In this document: in pieces, positions 1 to 9,267 of the stretch
How positions within the stretch are numbered: the stretch's first letter is position 1
Layout: each line of letters starts with the position of its first letter
NCBI RefSeq assembly: GCF_009832905.1
Contig: NZ_CP047135.1
Span: 4,355,001-4,419,000 of the forward strand
DNA from: Stenotrophomonas sp. 364
GTDB taxonomy: Bacteria; Pseudomonadota; Gammaproteobacteria; Xanthomonadales; Xanthomonadaceae
Direction: 5' to 3'
Length of the DNA: 64,000 nucleotides
Made by a program: the position numbers and the translations under genes
The notes under the pieces: generated by a model
The model's database searches: none
Seen by the model: the letters and a program-made list of their open reading frames with translations, nothing else
What the model was told of the DNA's origin: nothing

Positions 1-1074
1 GCACGCGCGATGGGCGCCTCGCAGGCGCAGATCGCCTCATGGATGTGGGCGCTTGGACTGGGCATGGGCATCACCTGTATTGGCCTGTCGCTGCGCTACC
101 GCGTGCCGGTGGTGACGGCATGGTCGACCCCGGGCGCGGCCATGCTGGTGGTGGGTGCCGGTGCGGTGGGCTACAGCGATGCGATCGGTGCCTTCGTGCT
201 GGCCGCTGTGCTGGGCATGATCGCCGGCTTCTCGGGGATCTTCGCCCGGCTGATGCAGCGGGTACCGATGGCATTGGCCGCGGGCATGCTGGCTGGCGTG
301 CTGCTGCGCTTCGGGCTGGATGTGTTCGTGTCCATGCAGACGCAGCTGGGCATGGCCCTGGCGATGTTCGCCACCTGGTTGATCGGACGCCGGCTGTTCC
401 CGCGCTATGCGGTGATCGCCACCCTGGGGGTGGGTGTCGCCGTGGCGGCCGGCCAGGGGCTGCTGCATATGCAGGATGTCCGCCTGCAGCTGGCCACGCC
501 GGTGTTCACCTGGCCCACGTTGTCGTGGGCGGCGGTGATCGGCGTTGCCCTGCCCCTGTTCGTAGTGACCATGGCGTCGCAGAACATTCCGGGAGTGGCG
601 GTGATCCGTGCCTCCGGCTACGACACCCCGGTGTCCCCGGTGATTGGCTGGATCGGCGTGGCCAACACGCTGCTGGCCCCCTTCGGCGCATTCGGACTCA
701 ACCTGGCCGCGATCACCGCCGCAATCTGCATGGGCCACGAGGCGCATGAAGATCCCGCGCGCCGGTACACCGCCGCGGTGGCCGCTGGCGGCTTCTATAT
801 CGTCGTGGGTCTGTTCGGGGCGACGGTGGCGGCGGTGTTCGCTGCCTTCCCCAAGGAACTGGTGGCCTGCGTGGCCGGCATTGCCCTGTTCGGCACGATC
901 GCCAACAGCCTGTCGATGGCGCTGCGGGAGGAGGCAGACCGCGAAGCGGCCCTGGTGACCTTCCTCGTCACCGCCTCCGGACTGTCACTGGCCGGCATTG
1001 GTTCGGCCTTCTGGGGGCTGGTGGCGGGTGGTATCTGCCTGCTGGTGCTGCGGCCCCGATCCGCGCGCGCCTGA
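1..1074 (+). CDS. benE: Benzoate/H+ symporter, BenE family (5' end cut by window edge)
   Basis: Hydrophobic inner-membrane protein, predicted to import benzoate or a related aromatic acid with protons. The frame is open from base 1 and the first visible ATG (base 10) starts inside a conserved stretch, so about 40 N-terminal residues probably lie outside the window. The visible 357 residues include the family hallmark near the start (LSLRYRVPVVTAWSTPGAAM) followed by roughly ten membrane segments, which fits the usual length of about 390. The gene converges on the GYF-domain gene with 6 bp between the stop codons. The family call is firm; the substrate is inferred from the family only. Confidence 0.85.
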   Translation, partial: ARAMGASQAQIASWMWALGLGMGITCIGLSLRYRVPVVTAWSTPGAAMLVVGAGAVGYSDAIGAFVLAAVLGMIAGFSGIFARLMQRVPMALAAGMLAGVLLRFGLDVFVSMQTQLGMALAMFATWLIGRRLFPRYAVIATLGVGVAVAAGQGLLHMQDVRLQLATPVFTWPTLSWAAVIGVALPLFVVTMASQNIPGVAVIRASGYDTPVSPVIGWIGVANTLLAPFGAFGLNLAAITAAICMGHEAHEDPARRYTAAVAAGGFYIVVGLFGATVAAVFAAFPKELVACVAGIALFGTIANSLSMALREEADREAALVTFLVTASGLSLAGIGSAFWGLVAGGICLLVLRPRSARA

Positions 1075-1080
1075 GCCGGC

Positions 1081-1827
1081 TCAGGGATCCAGCAGGAAGG
1101 ACAGCGCCCCGATCACCACGATGTAAACGGCTATGCCGACCAGTACCGCAGACCAGCGGGTGCCGCCCAGGCCAGCCAGTGCGGCGTGCTGGGCGGGCGC
1201 GTCGCCGGGATGGCGTGCCTCGGCCAACGCGATCATCCGCTGGGCATGCCGCAGGTACAGGTGGTTGCCCACCGAACCGGCCGCGGCGCTGGCCCCCAGC
1301 GTGATCACCAGCGAGACGTTGTCGCTGACATCGATCAGGGTTTCCAGGATGGACAGGACGGTGAGCGCGCCGATCCACATGGCCGCCACCGCATACATGC
1401 GGCGGTACAGCATCCAGAACGCGCCAAACAGGAAGGCGGGCCAATTCCAGGCGTTGGTGCTGGCCGCAACGCCGTCGGGCGTGAGGTCCAGGCGCCATTT
1501 ACGGCGGTACACCGGGAAGTTACGGCCGACGAAAGCGGCATACGCCTGCTGGCCAGACGCCACGGGTTCCCGCGCAGGCAGGGCGGTGGGATCGAAGGCC
1601 GACGCCGGCGCAGCGTAGGGATCCTGCGGCCGCTCGACCGGCGTCGGCACGGGCACCGCCAGCTCGGCCACACCATGCAGGGGCTGCCACTGGGCCATGC
1701 CCTGCCGCCAGACCAGCGTGTCGGCGGTGATCTGGCCCTGCCCCAGCAACTGCTGCAGCTGCGTGGCGGGCACCGGGCCATGCCGCTGCTGCTGGTGATC
1801 GGCGTAGTACCACGGGGTATCGGACAT
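1081..1827 (-). CDS. GYF-domain / DUF2628 membrane protein
   Basis: A 248-residue protein. Residues about 4-50 form a GYF_2-type domain (WYYADHQQQRHGPV, then a WRQGMAQWQPL segment), a fold that often binds proline-rich peptides. After a Pro/Ala-rich linker comes a DUF2628-like region around residues 95-180 with the usual aromatic WNWPAFLFGAFWMLYRR stretch and several hydrophobic helices, and a last membrane helix at the C-terminus. It is likely an inner-membrane protein with a cytoplasmic adaptor domain. Its role is unknown. It lies 57 bp downstream of the transglycosylase-mutarotase gene on the same strand and may be co-transcribed with it. Confidence 0.75.
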   Translation of the reverse strand: MSDTPWYYADHQQQRHGPVPATQLQQLLGQGQITADTLVWRQGMAQWQPLHGVAELAVPVPTPVERPQDPYAAPASAFDPTALPAREPVASGQQAYAAFVGRNFPVYRRKWRLDLTPDGVAASTNAWNWPAFLFGAFWMLYRRMYAVAAMWIGALTVLSILETLIDVSDNVSLVITLGASAAAGSVGNHLYLRHAQRMIALAEARHPGDAPAQHAALAGLGGTRWSAVLVGIAVYIVVIGALSFLLDP

Positions 1828-1884
1828 GACTCGTTCCTTGAGGGAGAGGCACCGGTTCGCCCGTCCGGGCGTCGGCTTGGGGAG

Positions 1885-4062
1885 TTACAGGGGCAGCACG
1901 CGGAAGGTCTGGGTGAGCGTGTGGCTGGCGCCGGCTGGCAGGGTAATCACGTCCGGGCCGGCGTTGGCCGCCTCCAGGCAGACATAGTTGCGCCAGCCCG
2001 CACCGACGTCGGCCATGCCGGCCGCCCCCGCCTGGCCCGGGTTCCAGGCCACCAGCGAGCCACTGCCCTGGGTGGTGATCTCGATGCGCCGCTTCAGGCC
2101 GGGGTCCTTGAGCACGTAGCGGCCGCCGGCGCCGGTATAGATGCGGTCGCTGCGGCCGGGATCGCGCGGGTCACGCAGGTTCCAGTCACCCTGCTGCACG
2201 CGCGGGGTGGCGTAGTTCTCGAACTTGTCCAGGTAGGTGAGGCCGTCCAGCCCCTGTACGTCCACGGCCGTCGCGTCGTCCACCCGGAAGTAGTTGTGCA
2301 GGGCCTGGGTGAAGGTGACCGCCTGGCCGCCGGTGTTCTCGGTGATCAGGCGCTGCTCAAGCGTGCGACCGATGCGCAGCTGCATGGTCAGGCGCAGCGC
2401 CAGGTTGTCCAGCGGCGGCGGGGTCAAGGTGAGCAGGATGGTGCCGTCGGCGTCGCGGCGCGCCTCCTTGAGTGTCCATGCCACGTTGCGCACGAACCCA
2501 TGCGAGGGCACGTCGGTGCCCTGCCCCTGGCGGCCGAAGTACGGCCAGCACACCGGGCTGCCGCCCCGGATCGGGGTGGGCAGTGCCTGCGCGCTGGGTG
2601 ACAGCCACAGGACATCCTGGCTGCCCTTGGGAACATAGGACAGCAGCTGCCCGCCGAACACCGATATGGCGGCGCTGGCAAACGGGGTATCCACCTTCCA
2701 GGCGGGGAAGGCCTGGACGGTGCCCAGGCTCAGGCCCTCGACCTTGGGCAGGGCGGCGCTGGGCCCGGCCGGGGACTGGACCAGGCGGGCGTGGTTGGGC
2801 GGCAGGGTGAACACGGTGGATGCAGGCATGGTGGTCGAAGGTGTCCGAATGGGAGGCGCACTGCGCAGTGCGGTGAGGATGCGTTGGCCGGCGCGGCCGT
2901 CGGTGGTGGTCCAGCCCAGGCGCTGCTGCTCGATCTGGATGGCGCGGCGGGTGGCCGTGCCGACCATGCCGTCGGCGGCGCCGATGTCATGCCCCCGGGC
3001 GAGCAGCAAGGTCTGCAGTTCGCGGCGTTCACGGCGGCCGATGCCGGGGTCGTCGGTGGGCCAGCCCGCCACGGTGCCGTTGCCGCCGCGCAGGCGGTCG
3101 GCCAGGGTGGCGATGGCCAGTGCATAGCTTTCGGCGGCGTTGTAGGCGTAGATCGCGTCGTAGTTGCGGAACACCAGCCAGGCCGGGCCCTTGGCGCCGG
3201 TGGGCAGCAACAGTGCGGCGTTGCTGTCCTCGGGCAGGCCGACCGGGGCCAGCGCGCCACCGGCGACCGGGACGATGCCCAGTGCTCGCCAGCTGGCCAA
3301 CGGCTTGCGTTGGGTGCGCCCGGCCAGCGCCGGGTTGAACCCGGGCGGGAGACGGACCTCGATGCCCCACGGCTGCCCGGTGCGCCAGCCGGCCTTGGCC
3401 AGGTAGTTGGCGGTGGAGGCCAGTGCGTCGGGAATGCTGGCGACCAGGTCACGCCGACCATCGCCGTCACCGTCCACGGCGATGCGTGCATAGGTGGACG
3501 GCATGAACTGGGTGTGGCCGAAGGCGCCGGCCCACGAGCCGGTGAGGCCTTCAGCCTGCAGGTCGCCGGCGTCGAGCAGCTTGAGCAGGGCCAGCAGTTC
3601 GCCGCGGAAGAACGGCTGGCGGCGACCATTGCACGACAGCGTGGCCAGCGACTGCAGCAGTGGGCGCTTGCCGAACACGCGGCCGTAATCGCTCTCCACG
3701 CCCCACACTGCCACGATGGTGGCCGGGTCGACGCCGTACTGGGCGGACACCCGGTTCAACAGGTCGCGGTGCTCGACCAGGCGCGCGCGACCGTCGTCGA
3801 CGCGCTGGCTGTCGACCAGCGCGGCCAGGTAATCCCACAGCGGCGTGGTGAACTCCGGTTGCGCGTCGAGCAGCGGCAGCACGCTCAGGTCAGGGGTGAG
3901 GCCGGCAGTGAAGCGCGCGAAACCTGCCGCACTGATGCCCTGCTTGGTCGCCTGCGGTTGCAGGGTGGCCAGGCAGCGGTCGAAATCGTCCTGCGCGGCG
4001 GCCGCGACCGAGGCACTGGCCAGGCAGAGCGCGCCAAGCAGCCAGCGGAGGGAAGACCTCAT
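1885..4062 (-). CDS. Lytic murein transglycosylase (MltB-like) fused to a D-hexose-6-phosphate mutarotase-like domain
   Basis: A 725-residue protein with a signal peptide (cleavage near residue 23). Residues about 25-325 are an SLT_2/MltB-type lytic transglycosylase: the likely catalytic Glu123 is in WGVESDYGRVFGK, followed by AFGHTQFMPSTY around 180-191. Residues about 338-398 resemble a peptidoglycan-binding repeat. Residues about 440-725 look like a YeaD-type mutarotase with GGSPVCWPYFG, His521 in SHGFVRN, His589 in QALHNYF and Glu697 in CLEAAN. The frame is continuous, so this is a real fusion and not two adjacent genes. The first half should cleave peptidoglycan in the periplasm. A hexose-phosphate mutarotase there would be unusual, so the C-terminal domain may bind or epimerise cell-wall or periplasmic sugars (inference). 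Confidence 0.88.
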   Translation of the reverse strand: MRSSLRWLLGALCLASASVAAAAQDDFDRCLATLQPQATKQGISAAGFARFTAGLTPDLSVLPLLDAQPEFTTPLWDYLAALVDSQRVDDGRARLVEHRDLLNRVSAQYGVDPATIVAVWGVESDYGRVFGKRPLLQSLATLSCNGRRQPFFRGELLALLKLLDAGDLQAEGLTGSWAGAFGHTQFMPSTYARIAVDGDGDGRRDLVASIPDALASTANYLAKAGWRTGQPWGIEVRLPPGFNPALAGRTQRKPLASWRALGIVPVAGGALAPVGLPEDSNAALLLPTGAKGPAWLVFRNYDAIYAYNAAESYALAIATLADRLRGGNGTVAGWPTDDPGIGRRERRELQTLLLARGHDIGAADGMVGTATRRAIQIEQQRLGWTTTDGRAGQRILTALRSAPPIRTPSTTMPASTVFTLPPNHARLVQSPAGPSAALPKVEGLSLGTVQAFPAWKVDTPFASAAISVFGGQLLSYVPKGSQDVLWLSPSAQALPTPIRGGSPVCWPYFGRQGQGTDVPSHGFVRNVAWTLKEARRDADGTILLTLTPPPLDNLALRLTMQLRIGRTLEQRLITENTGGQAVTFTQALHNYFRVDDATAVDVQGLDGLTYLDKFENYATPRVQQGDWNLRDPRDPGRSDRIYTGAGGRYVLKDPGLKRRIEITTQGSGSLVAWNPGQAGAAGMADVGAGWRNYVCLEAANAGPDVITLPAGASHTLTQTFRVLPL

Positions 4063-4137
4063 TGGCGGAAATCCTTGCAGCCAAGTGAAGCAACATCATA
4101 GCGGCACGCTGCGGTGTGCCGGCGGGGAACGGTCGTT

Positions 4138-5112
4138 TCAGGCCGCCTGCAGCAGGCGCAGACCGAACGCCGGCGCGCTGGCGGTCCAGCCGGCACACAC
4201 GCGCAGCCCGGCCCGGGCGGCCAGTGCCGCGAACGAGTCCTCGGTATACTTGTGACTGTACTCGACGGTCATTGCTTCGCCTTCGGCGAAATCGAACGTG
4301 CGGCCGGCCACCTCAACCCGCTGCGCACGGGTACTGACCAGATCGGTTTCGATGCGCAACCGTTCCACGCTATAGCGTGCGCGGTGCTGGAAGCCGTCGA
4401 GATCGAAGTCGCTGCCGATCTCGCGGTTGAGCCGGGCCAGCAGATTGAGGGTAAAGGCAGCGGTGACCCCGGCCGCGTCGTTGTAGGCCGCTTCGATCAG
4501 CGCGGGGTCCTTGTGCAGGTCGATACCGATCAGGGCCAGCCCTTGGGTGCCCATGGTCTGGTGCATCGCCTGCAGCAATGCGACCGCCTCCGGTTCGGCG
4601 AAGTTGCCCAGCGTGGAACCCGGGAAGAACAGCAGCCGGCGGGCGGGCTCGCGCTGCGGTTCGGGCAGCTGCACCGGACGGGTGAAGTCAGCGCACACCG
4701 GCAGCATCTCGATGTCCGGCAGGGCCGTGGCCAGCCGCGTGATGCTGGCCAGCAGGGCCGCGCGCGAGATTTCGATCGGGGTGTAGGCCACCGGGTCGGC
4801 AAGCGCGTGCAGCAGCAGCTCGGTCTTGCGGCCGCTGCCGCTGCCCAGCTCGACCACGTGCAGACGCGAGCCTACCACGCCGGCGATGTCGGCGGCGCAG
4901 TCCTGCAGGAGCTGCAGTTCGGTGCGCGTGGGGTAGTACTCGGGCTGGCGGGTGATCTTTTCGAACAGTGCCGAGCCGCGGGCGTCGTAGAAGTACTTGG
5001 AGGGCAGCTGCCGTGGCCGGGTGGACAGGCCGTGCAGGATATCGGCGGTGATCCGGGCGCGATCGGGCTGCAGGTCGGTGAGCGCGTCGAGCGCGTCGGT
5101 GACGGTGCTCAT
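4138..5112 (-). CDS. egtD: L-histidine N-alpha-methyltransferase EgtD
   Basis: A 324-residue SAM-dependent methyltransferase that trimethylates histidine to hercynine, the first step of ergothioneine synthesis. The family is shown by PSKYFYDARGSALFEKIT near residue 37, the SAM-binding VELGSGSGRKTELLL near 88, and the FFPGSTLGNF segment. The ATG at 5112 was chosen because it overlaps the egtB stop (ATGA) and gives the normal N-terminus; an in-frame extension upstream would run inside egtB and lacks family resemblance. It is the second gene of a two-gene operon with egtB. No EgtA, EgtC or EgtE gene is adjacent. Confidence 0.93.
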   Translation of the reverse strand: MSTVTDALDALTDLQPDRARITADILHGLSTRPRQLPSKYFYDARGSALFEKITRQPEYYPTRTELQLLQDCAADIAGVVGSRLHVVELGSGSGRKTELLLHALADPVAYTPIEISRAALLASITRLATALPDIEMLPVCADFTRPVQLPEPQREPARRLLFFPGSTLGNFAEPEAVALLQAMHQTMGTQGLALIGIDLHKDPALIEAAYNDAAGVTAAFTLNLLARLNREIGSDFDLDGFQHRARYSVERLRIETDLVSTRAQRVEVAGRTFDFAEGEAMTVEYSHKYTEDSFAALAARAGLRVCAGWTASAPAFGLRLLQAA

Positions 5113-6398
5113 GCCGGGTCCCGCGCCAGGCGCACGCCGGCGAACTGCCAGCGCGTCGAGGGGGCGAAGAAGTTGCGGTAGCTGGCGCGCACGTGCGCGT
5201 CGGGAGTGGCGCAGCTGCCGCCACGCAGGATCCATTGGCCGTTCATGAATTTACCGTTGTATTCGCCGAGGTTGCCGGCGAAGGGGCGAAAGCCCGGATA
5301 GGCACCGTAGGCGCTGCTGGTCCATTCCCAGACATCGCCGAACAGTTGCAGGAGCGCGTGGTCGCCTGCCGGGGCGCCGCGCGGGTGGAGGTGGTCGGCG
5401 TCGGCAAAATGGCCGTGGGGCGCGACGCCGGTGGCGGCCGCTTCCCATTCGAACTCGGTGGGCAGCCGCGCGCCCTGCCAGCGGGCGTAGGCGTCGGCTT
5501 CGAAATAGCTGAGGTGGCAGACCGGTGCATGCGGGTCCAGCGGGCGCCAGCCGCCCAGGGTGAACTCGCGTTCCAGCGCGTCGTCCCAGTACAGCGGGTG
5601 CTGCCACCTTTCTGCCTGGCACAGCGCCCAGCCCTCGCTCATCCACAGACCCACTTCGGCATAGCCGCCGGCGTCGATGAACTGCCGGTACTCGGCATTG
5701 CTGACCGGGCGGTTGGCCAAGGCATGCGCCGGGACCAGAACGCGATGCACGGGCGATTCGTTGTCGTAGGCGAACGCGGCATGGGCGGGCCAGGCGGGCG
5801 CCCCGATCTCGACGATCTGCTCGGGGCTGTCCTGCCAACGCAACGGCGTGGCGGTGGCCTGCGCGTGCGCAAGATCGTCGCGGTACGCCGGTTGCAGCGG
5901 GTTGCACCACAGCGCGTGCTTGATGTCGGTGAGCAGCAGTTCCTGGTGTTGTTGCTCGTGGTGCAGGCCCAGCAGCAGCTGGTGGCAGGCCTGCGGTTCG
6001 AGCGCGCCAGCCTGCAGCAGGGCGATCACCTGTGCATCCACCCGGGCACGGTAGTGCAGCACCTGCTCCAGCGAGGGGCGCGAGAGCAACCCGCGTTGCG
6101 GGCGCGCGTGCGCCGGGCCGATACTCTGGTAATAGCTGTTGAACAGGTAGTGCCACTCGGCATTGAACGGCACGTGGCCGGGCTGGCTGGCCAGCACGAA
6201 GCGCTCGAAGAACCAGGTGGTGTGGGCCAGGTGCCATTTGGCGGGGCTGGCGTCGGGCATGCTCTGCACCATCGCATCCTCGGCGCTCAGCGGCGCCGCG
6301 AGCGCAACACTGCGCGCGCGGATGCCGGCGTAGCGGGCCGCAAGCGCAGCGTCAGGGGATGGGGCAGCGGGCGGGGGCGAGGCGACGGCGGTGTTCAT
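5109..6398 (-). CDS. egtB: Ergothioneine biosynthesis protein EgtB (hercynylcysteine sulfoxide synthase type)
   Basis: A 429-residue non-haem iron enzyme that joins hercynine to a thiol donor with O2, giving the sulfoxide precursor of ergothioneine. The N-terminal DinB-like half carries the iron ligands His56 (KWHLAHTTWFFERF) and the HX3HXE motif HEQQHQE at 147-153. The C-terminal half is an FGE/sulfatase-modifying fold ending in RGGSCATPDAHVRASYRNFF. It is the first gene of the egtB-egtD operon. The thiol donor (cysteine or gamma-glutamylcysteine) cannot be decided from sequence alone, and the C-S lyase for the last step is not in the window. Confidence 0.93.
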   Translation of the reverse strand: MNTAVASPPPAAPSPDAALAARYAGIRARSVALAAPLSAEDAMVQSMPDASPAKWHLAHTTWFFERFVLASQPGHVPFNAEWHYLFNSYYQSIGPAHARPQRGLLSRPSLEQVLHYRARVDAQVIALLQAGALEPQACHQLLLGLHHEQQHQELLLTDIKHALWCNPLQPAYRDDLAHAQATATPLRWQDSPEQIVEIGAPAWPAHAAFAYDNESPVHRVLVPAHALANRPVSNAEYRQFIDAGGYAEVGLWMSEGWALCQAERWQHPLYWDDALEREFTLGGWRPLDPHAPVCHLSYFEADAYARWQGARLPTEFEWEAAATGVAPHGHFADADHLHPRGAPAGDHALLQLFGDVWEWTSSAYGAYPGFRPFAGNLGEYNGKFMNGQWILRGGSCATPDAHVRASYRNFFAPSTRWQFAGVRLARDPA

Positions 6399-6510
6399 CG
6401 CGGTCAGGATCGACCAGCGCCGGTGAGCGGGACGTCATGGGAAGGCTCACGTGGCGTGACACGCTCAAGTTGAATACGCAGCGGCCGCTATCGGGAAGAC
6501 CATCGCCTGC

Positions 6511-7875
6511 GTGGTCCGGTTTGCACCTGCAGCCCTGGCGCGCCGGCCTGCTTTCGTGGAACCGTTCTTGCCCAGTCACCCGCTACGCCAGCCCGGCCAT
6601 TACCTGTTCCTGCTGCCTGCCCTGCTGGTAGGCGTGGGGGTGTGGTCGGCCACGCCGACCGACGAGGTGGGCAGTGCGATGCACCGCATTCTGCCGCTGG
6701 TGCTGACCTGCCTGGGCACCGGCCTGGGCCTGGTCTACAACCGCGTGCGTGCGGTGTGCCTGTTGCTGGCGATCGCAGTGGCCTTTGCCGTGCTGCACGG
6801 GCTGGTGGGCAGCTTCCTCAACACCGGCACGGTCAGCGCACTCACGCCGCTGGTGTTCCATGCGGTGTCGCTATGGCTGCCGCTGCTGTTTGCGTTGCAC
6901 GGGCTGTGGCCCGAGCGTGGCCGGATGCGCCAGGACCTGCTGCTGCGCGGCATCGCCAGTGGCGTGGCTGTCGGTGTGTTCGCGCTGCTGGCTGCACAGG
7001 GGCCGCAGGGCATGCACGACCTGCTGTCGAACCATCACTGGCCTTGGTTGCCAACCGGCTGGAGCCGCCTGGCCCAGGTGCCGACGGTGGCCTTCGTGGT
7101 GGCCCTGCTTGGGCTGGCGGTGCAGGCGCTGCGCCAGCCGCGTCCGCTGCATACGGCGATGCTGGTGGCCTTGCTGGTGGTCTGGACGATGCTGCCCCGC
7201 GTGTTCCTGTCGCCGGCCCTGCTACCGGCGTTGGCCAGCACAGCCCTGCTGTTGCTGGTCTCGGCGATGGTGCAGGAGTCCTTCCACATGGCCTATCGCG
7301 ATGAACTCACCGGCCTGCCCGGCCGGCGGGCGCTGAACGAGTGCCTGCAGCGGGTGGGCGCCACCTACACGATCGCGATGGTGGACGTGGACCACTTCAA
7401 GCGCTTCAACGATACCCATGGTCACGACAACGGCGATGACGTGCTGAAGCTGGTGGCCGCGCGCCTGGCCGGCGTGGGCGGTGGTGGGCGTGCGTTCCGC
7501 TACGGTGGTGAAGAGTTCGCGCTGGTGTTCCTGGACCGCCCTGCCCCGGCGTGCGTGGATGCCGTGGAAGCGGTCCGGGCCACCGTGGAAGGTACCCGGC
7601 TGCAGCTGCGCGACCGCGCCGCCCGCGACTGCGACGATGCGGTGGGCCGGCTGCAGCGGGGCCGCGGCGGCGCCGGCACGGTGGTGCAGGTAACGGTGAG
7701 CATCGGCATGGCCGACAACCGGGTGGGCGACAGCCCGCAGGCCGTGCTGAAGGCCGCCGACCAGGCGCTGTATGCGGCCAAGGACGCCGGGCGCAACTGC
7801 GTCCGCGCGCACGGCCAGCAACGGCCGGTGGCGGTGCGCAGCCGCGAGGCGGCTCAGGGCAGCGCGTCGAGGTAG
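6511..7875 (+). CDS. Membrane-bound GGDEF diguanylate cyclase
   Basis: A 454-residue protein predicted to make cyclic di-GMP. Residues 30-255 hold several hydrophobic helices of a membrane sensor I cannot assign to a named family. The GGDEF domain follows ([14 protein letters not shown] near 270, [11 protein letters not shown] near 293, RYGGEEF near 330), so the active-site motif GGEEF is intact. The allosteric RXXD I-site, normally just before this motif, is replaced by Gly residues, suggesting no product inhibition there. The start shown is a GTG; another GTG 45 bp downstream is possible, both before the first membrane helix. The 3' end overlaps the convergent ychJ-like gene by 22 bp. Confidence 0.88.
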   Translation: MVRFAPAALARRPAFVEPFLPSHPLRQPGHYLFLLPALLVGVGVWSATPTDEVGSAMHRILPLVLTCLGTGLGLVYNRVRAVCLLLAIAVAFAVLHGLVGSFLNTGTVSALTPLVFHAVSLWLPLLFALHGLWPERGRMRQDLLLRGIASGVAVGVFALLAAQGPQGMHDLLSNHHWPWLPTGWSRLAQVPTVAFVVALLGLAVQALRQPRPLHTAMLVALLVVWTMLPRVFLSPALLPALASTALLLLVSAMVQESFHMAYRDELTGLPGRRALNECLQRVGATYTIAMVDVDHFKRFNDTHGHDNGDDVLKLVAARLAGVGGGGRAFRYGGEEFALVFLDRPAPACVDAVEAVRATVEGTRLQLRDRAARDCDDAVGRLQRGRGGAGTVVQVTVSIGMADNRVGDSPQAVLKAADQALYAAKDAGRNCVRAHGQQRPVAVRSREAAQGSASR

Positions 7876-8243
7876 AACCAGCGGCCGTCTTCGCGGACGA
7901 AGCGGCTGTGTTCCATCATTTTGACCGCTCTGCCGCCTCCCACCTTGTAGCGGGCGGTAAACGCGACCTGGGCGTGGTCCGGTTCGGTGGTGGTGTACGT
8001 GCGGATGGTCAGGCCCAGCCACCGGGTGCGCTGGCCGGGCGCTTCGTCCAGCGACAGCGCGTCCGGGCGCGTGGACGGATGCCAGCTGGCCAGCAGGTAG
8101 TCCGGCAGCTGCTTTACGTAGGCGCTGTAGCGCGAACGCATCAGGGCTTCGGCATCGGGTGCGGCGGCGCCTGCGTGGTAGACGCCGCAGCAGGCGGTGT
8201 AGGCCAGCGGGCGGCCGCAGGGACAGGGGTCGGGTGTGGTCAT
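7854..8243 (-). CDS. ychJ: YchJ-family protein (UPF0225) with SEC-C zinc-binding motif
   Basis: A 129-residue protein. The N-terminal [14 protein letters not shown] is a SEC-C-like metal-binding motif, followed by the NTF2-like YchJ domain ([46 protein letters not shown]). The ATG at 8243 gives the standard N-terminus ([10 protein letters not shown]). The reading frame stays open further upstream, but that part crosses a palindromic repeat and looks non-coding. The biological role of YchJ is not known. The end overlaps the convergent diguanylate cyclase gene. Confidence 0.9.
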   Translation of the reverse strand: MTTPDPCPCGRPLAYTACCGVYHAGAAAPDAEALMRSRYSAYVKQLPDYLLASWHPSTRPDALSLDEAPGQRTRWLGLTIRTYTTTEPDHAQVAFTARYKVGGGRAVKMMEHSRFVREDGRWFYLDALP

Positions 8244-8276
8244 GGGGGCATTGTCGCGCGTTTGGGTGGGGGCGCC

Positions 8277-8345
8277 GTAGGTACCGACGGTTGGTTGGTA
8301 CATGACCGCGCTGGCGGAGGGCAGCCGACCAACGGTCGGCTCTAC
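8277..8345. repeat. Pair of SMAG-like GTAG palindromes
   Basis: Two short imperfect palindromes face each other. The left one is GTAG (8277-8280) plus arms GTACCGAC / GTTGGTAC. The right one has arms AGCCGACC (8323-8330) and GGTCGGCT (8334-8341) followed by CTAC, which is GTAG on the other strand. Such GTAG-headed dimers are characteristic of Stenotrophomonas REP-like (SMAG) elements. The pair sits between ychJ and the TauE/SafE gene. Confidence 0.75.
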
Positions 8346-8400
8346 CCCGGGTGGGGGGCCGGGCGTATGCTTGCGCGCCTTGTGTCGCGAAGTTGCTGCC

Positions 8401-9177
8401 GTGCTCGAGCTGGTTCCCCCTGAGCTGTTGTGGTTGGTGGCGATCGCCTTTATCGCCGGCCTCGTCGATGCCGCGGTCGGTGGCGGTGGGCTGGTGCAGT
8501 TGCCCGGGCTGTTCACGGTGCTGCCGCAGCACACGCCGGCGATGCTGTTTGGCACCAACAAGTTCAGTTCGATGTTCGGGACCGGCGCGGCCGCATGGCG
8601 CTATGCGCGCAATGTGCGCTTCCCGTGGCGGCCGGTGCTGTTCGCGGCGGGCACGGCGTTCGTGTTTTCCTTCGCCGGGGCCACCGCGGTGAGCCTGCTG
8701 CCCAAGGACGCGGTGCGCCCGCTGGTGCTGGTGCTGCTGGTGGCGATGCTGGGCTACACGTTGTGGAAGAAGGACTTCGGCGCGCTGCACCGGCCGCGCG
8801 AGATCGGCCGCAAGGAGCTGGGCACGGCGCTGGCGATCGGCGCGGTGATCGGCTTCTACGACGGCTTCTTCGGCCCGGGTACCGGCAGTTTCCTGATCTT
8901 CCTGTTCGTCCGCTTCTTCGGGCTGGACTTCCTGCGCGCGTCGGCGGCGTCGAAGGTGGTGAACCTGGCGACCAACGTAGCGGCGATCTCGTTCTTCGTG
9001 CCGACCGGCAACATCCTGTGGCTGTTCGCGCTGCCGATGGCCGCAGCCAACATCATCGGCTCGGTGGTGGGCACGCGGCTGGCGCTGCGTGGCGGCACGC
9101 CGTTCATCCGCAAGCTGTTCGTGGGGCTGGTGGTGGTGCTGATCGCGCGGATGGGGTGGGATACATTCGGCGGGTAA
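8401..9177 (+). CDS. TauE/SafE-family (DUF81) membrane exporter
   Basis: A 258-residue inner-membrane protein with about eight hydrophobic helices and the family repeats: [19 protein letters not shown] near residue 15 and [19 protein letters not shown] near residue 150. Relatives export sulfite, sulfoacetate or other small sulfur/organic anions; the substrate here is unknown. The GTG at 8401 was chosen because the longer open frame runs through the SMAG repeat. The gene converges on jetC, and the 90 bp between the stop codons holds a second SMAG pair. Confidence 0.88.
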   Translation: MLELVPPELLWLVAIAFIAGLVDAAVGGGGLVQLPGLFTVLPQHTPAMLFGTNKFSSMFGTGAAAWRYARNVRFPWRPVLFAAGTAFVFSFAGATAVSLLPKDAVRPLVLVLLVAMLGYTLWKKDFGALHRPREIGRKELGTALAIGAVIGFYDGFFGPGTGSFLIFLFVRFFGLDFLRASAASKVVNLATNVAAISFFVPTGNILWLFALPMAAANIIGSVVGTRLALRGGTPFIRKLFVGLVVVLIARMGWDTFGG

Positions 9178-9180
9178 CCC

Positions 9181-9253
9181 GTAGAGCGGGGCTCTGCCCC
9201 GCTGCGGTGGATGCGAACGGGGCGAAGGGCAGCCGACCAACGGTCGGCTCTAC
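9181..9253. repeat. Pair of SMAG-like GTAG palindromes between convergent genes
   Basis: The left unit is GTAG at 9181-9184 with arms AGCGGGG (9185-9191) and CCCCGCT (9197-9203). The right unit is inverted: AGCCGACC (9231-9238), AAC, GGTCGGCT (9242-9249), then CTAC (9250-9253). The pair fills almost all of the spacer between the TauE/SafE gene and the 3' end of jetC, exactly where a fourth Wadjet gene (jetD) would be expected. It may act as a bidirectional terminator or mRNA stabiliser. Confidence 0.78.
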
Positions 9254-9267
9254 CTGCGGTGGGCGCG

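Noticed and set aside
9178..9267. Remnant of jetD after jetC
   Set aside because: The 90-bp spacer is filled by a SMAG pair and has no similarity to a nuclease gene.
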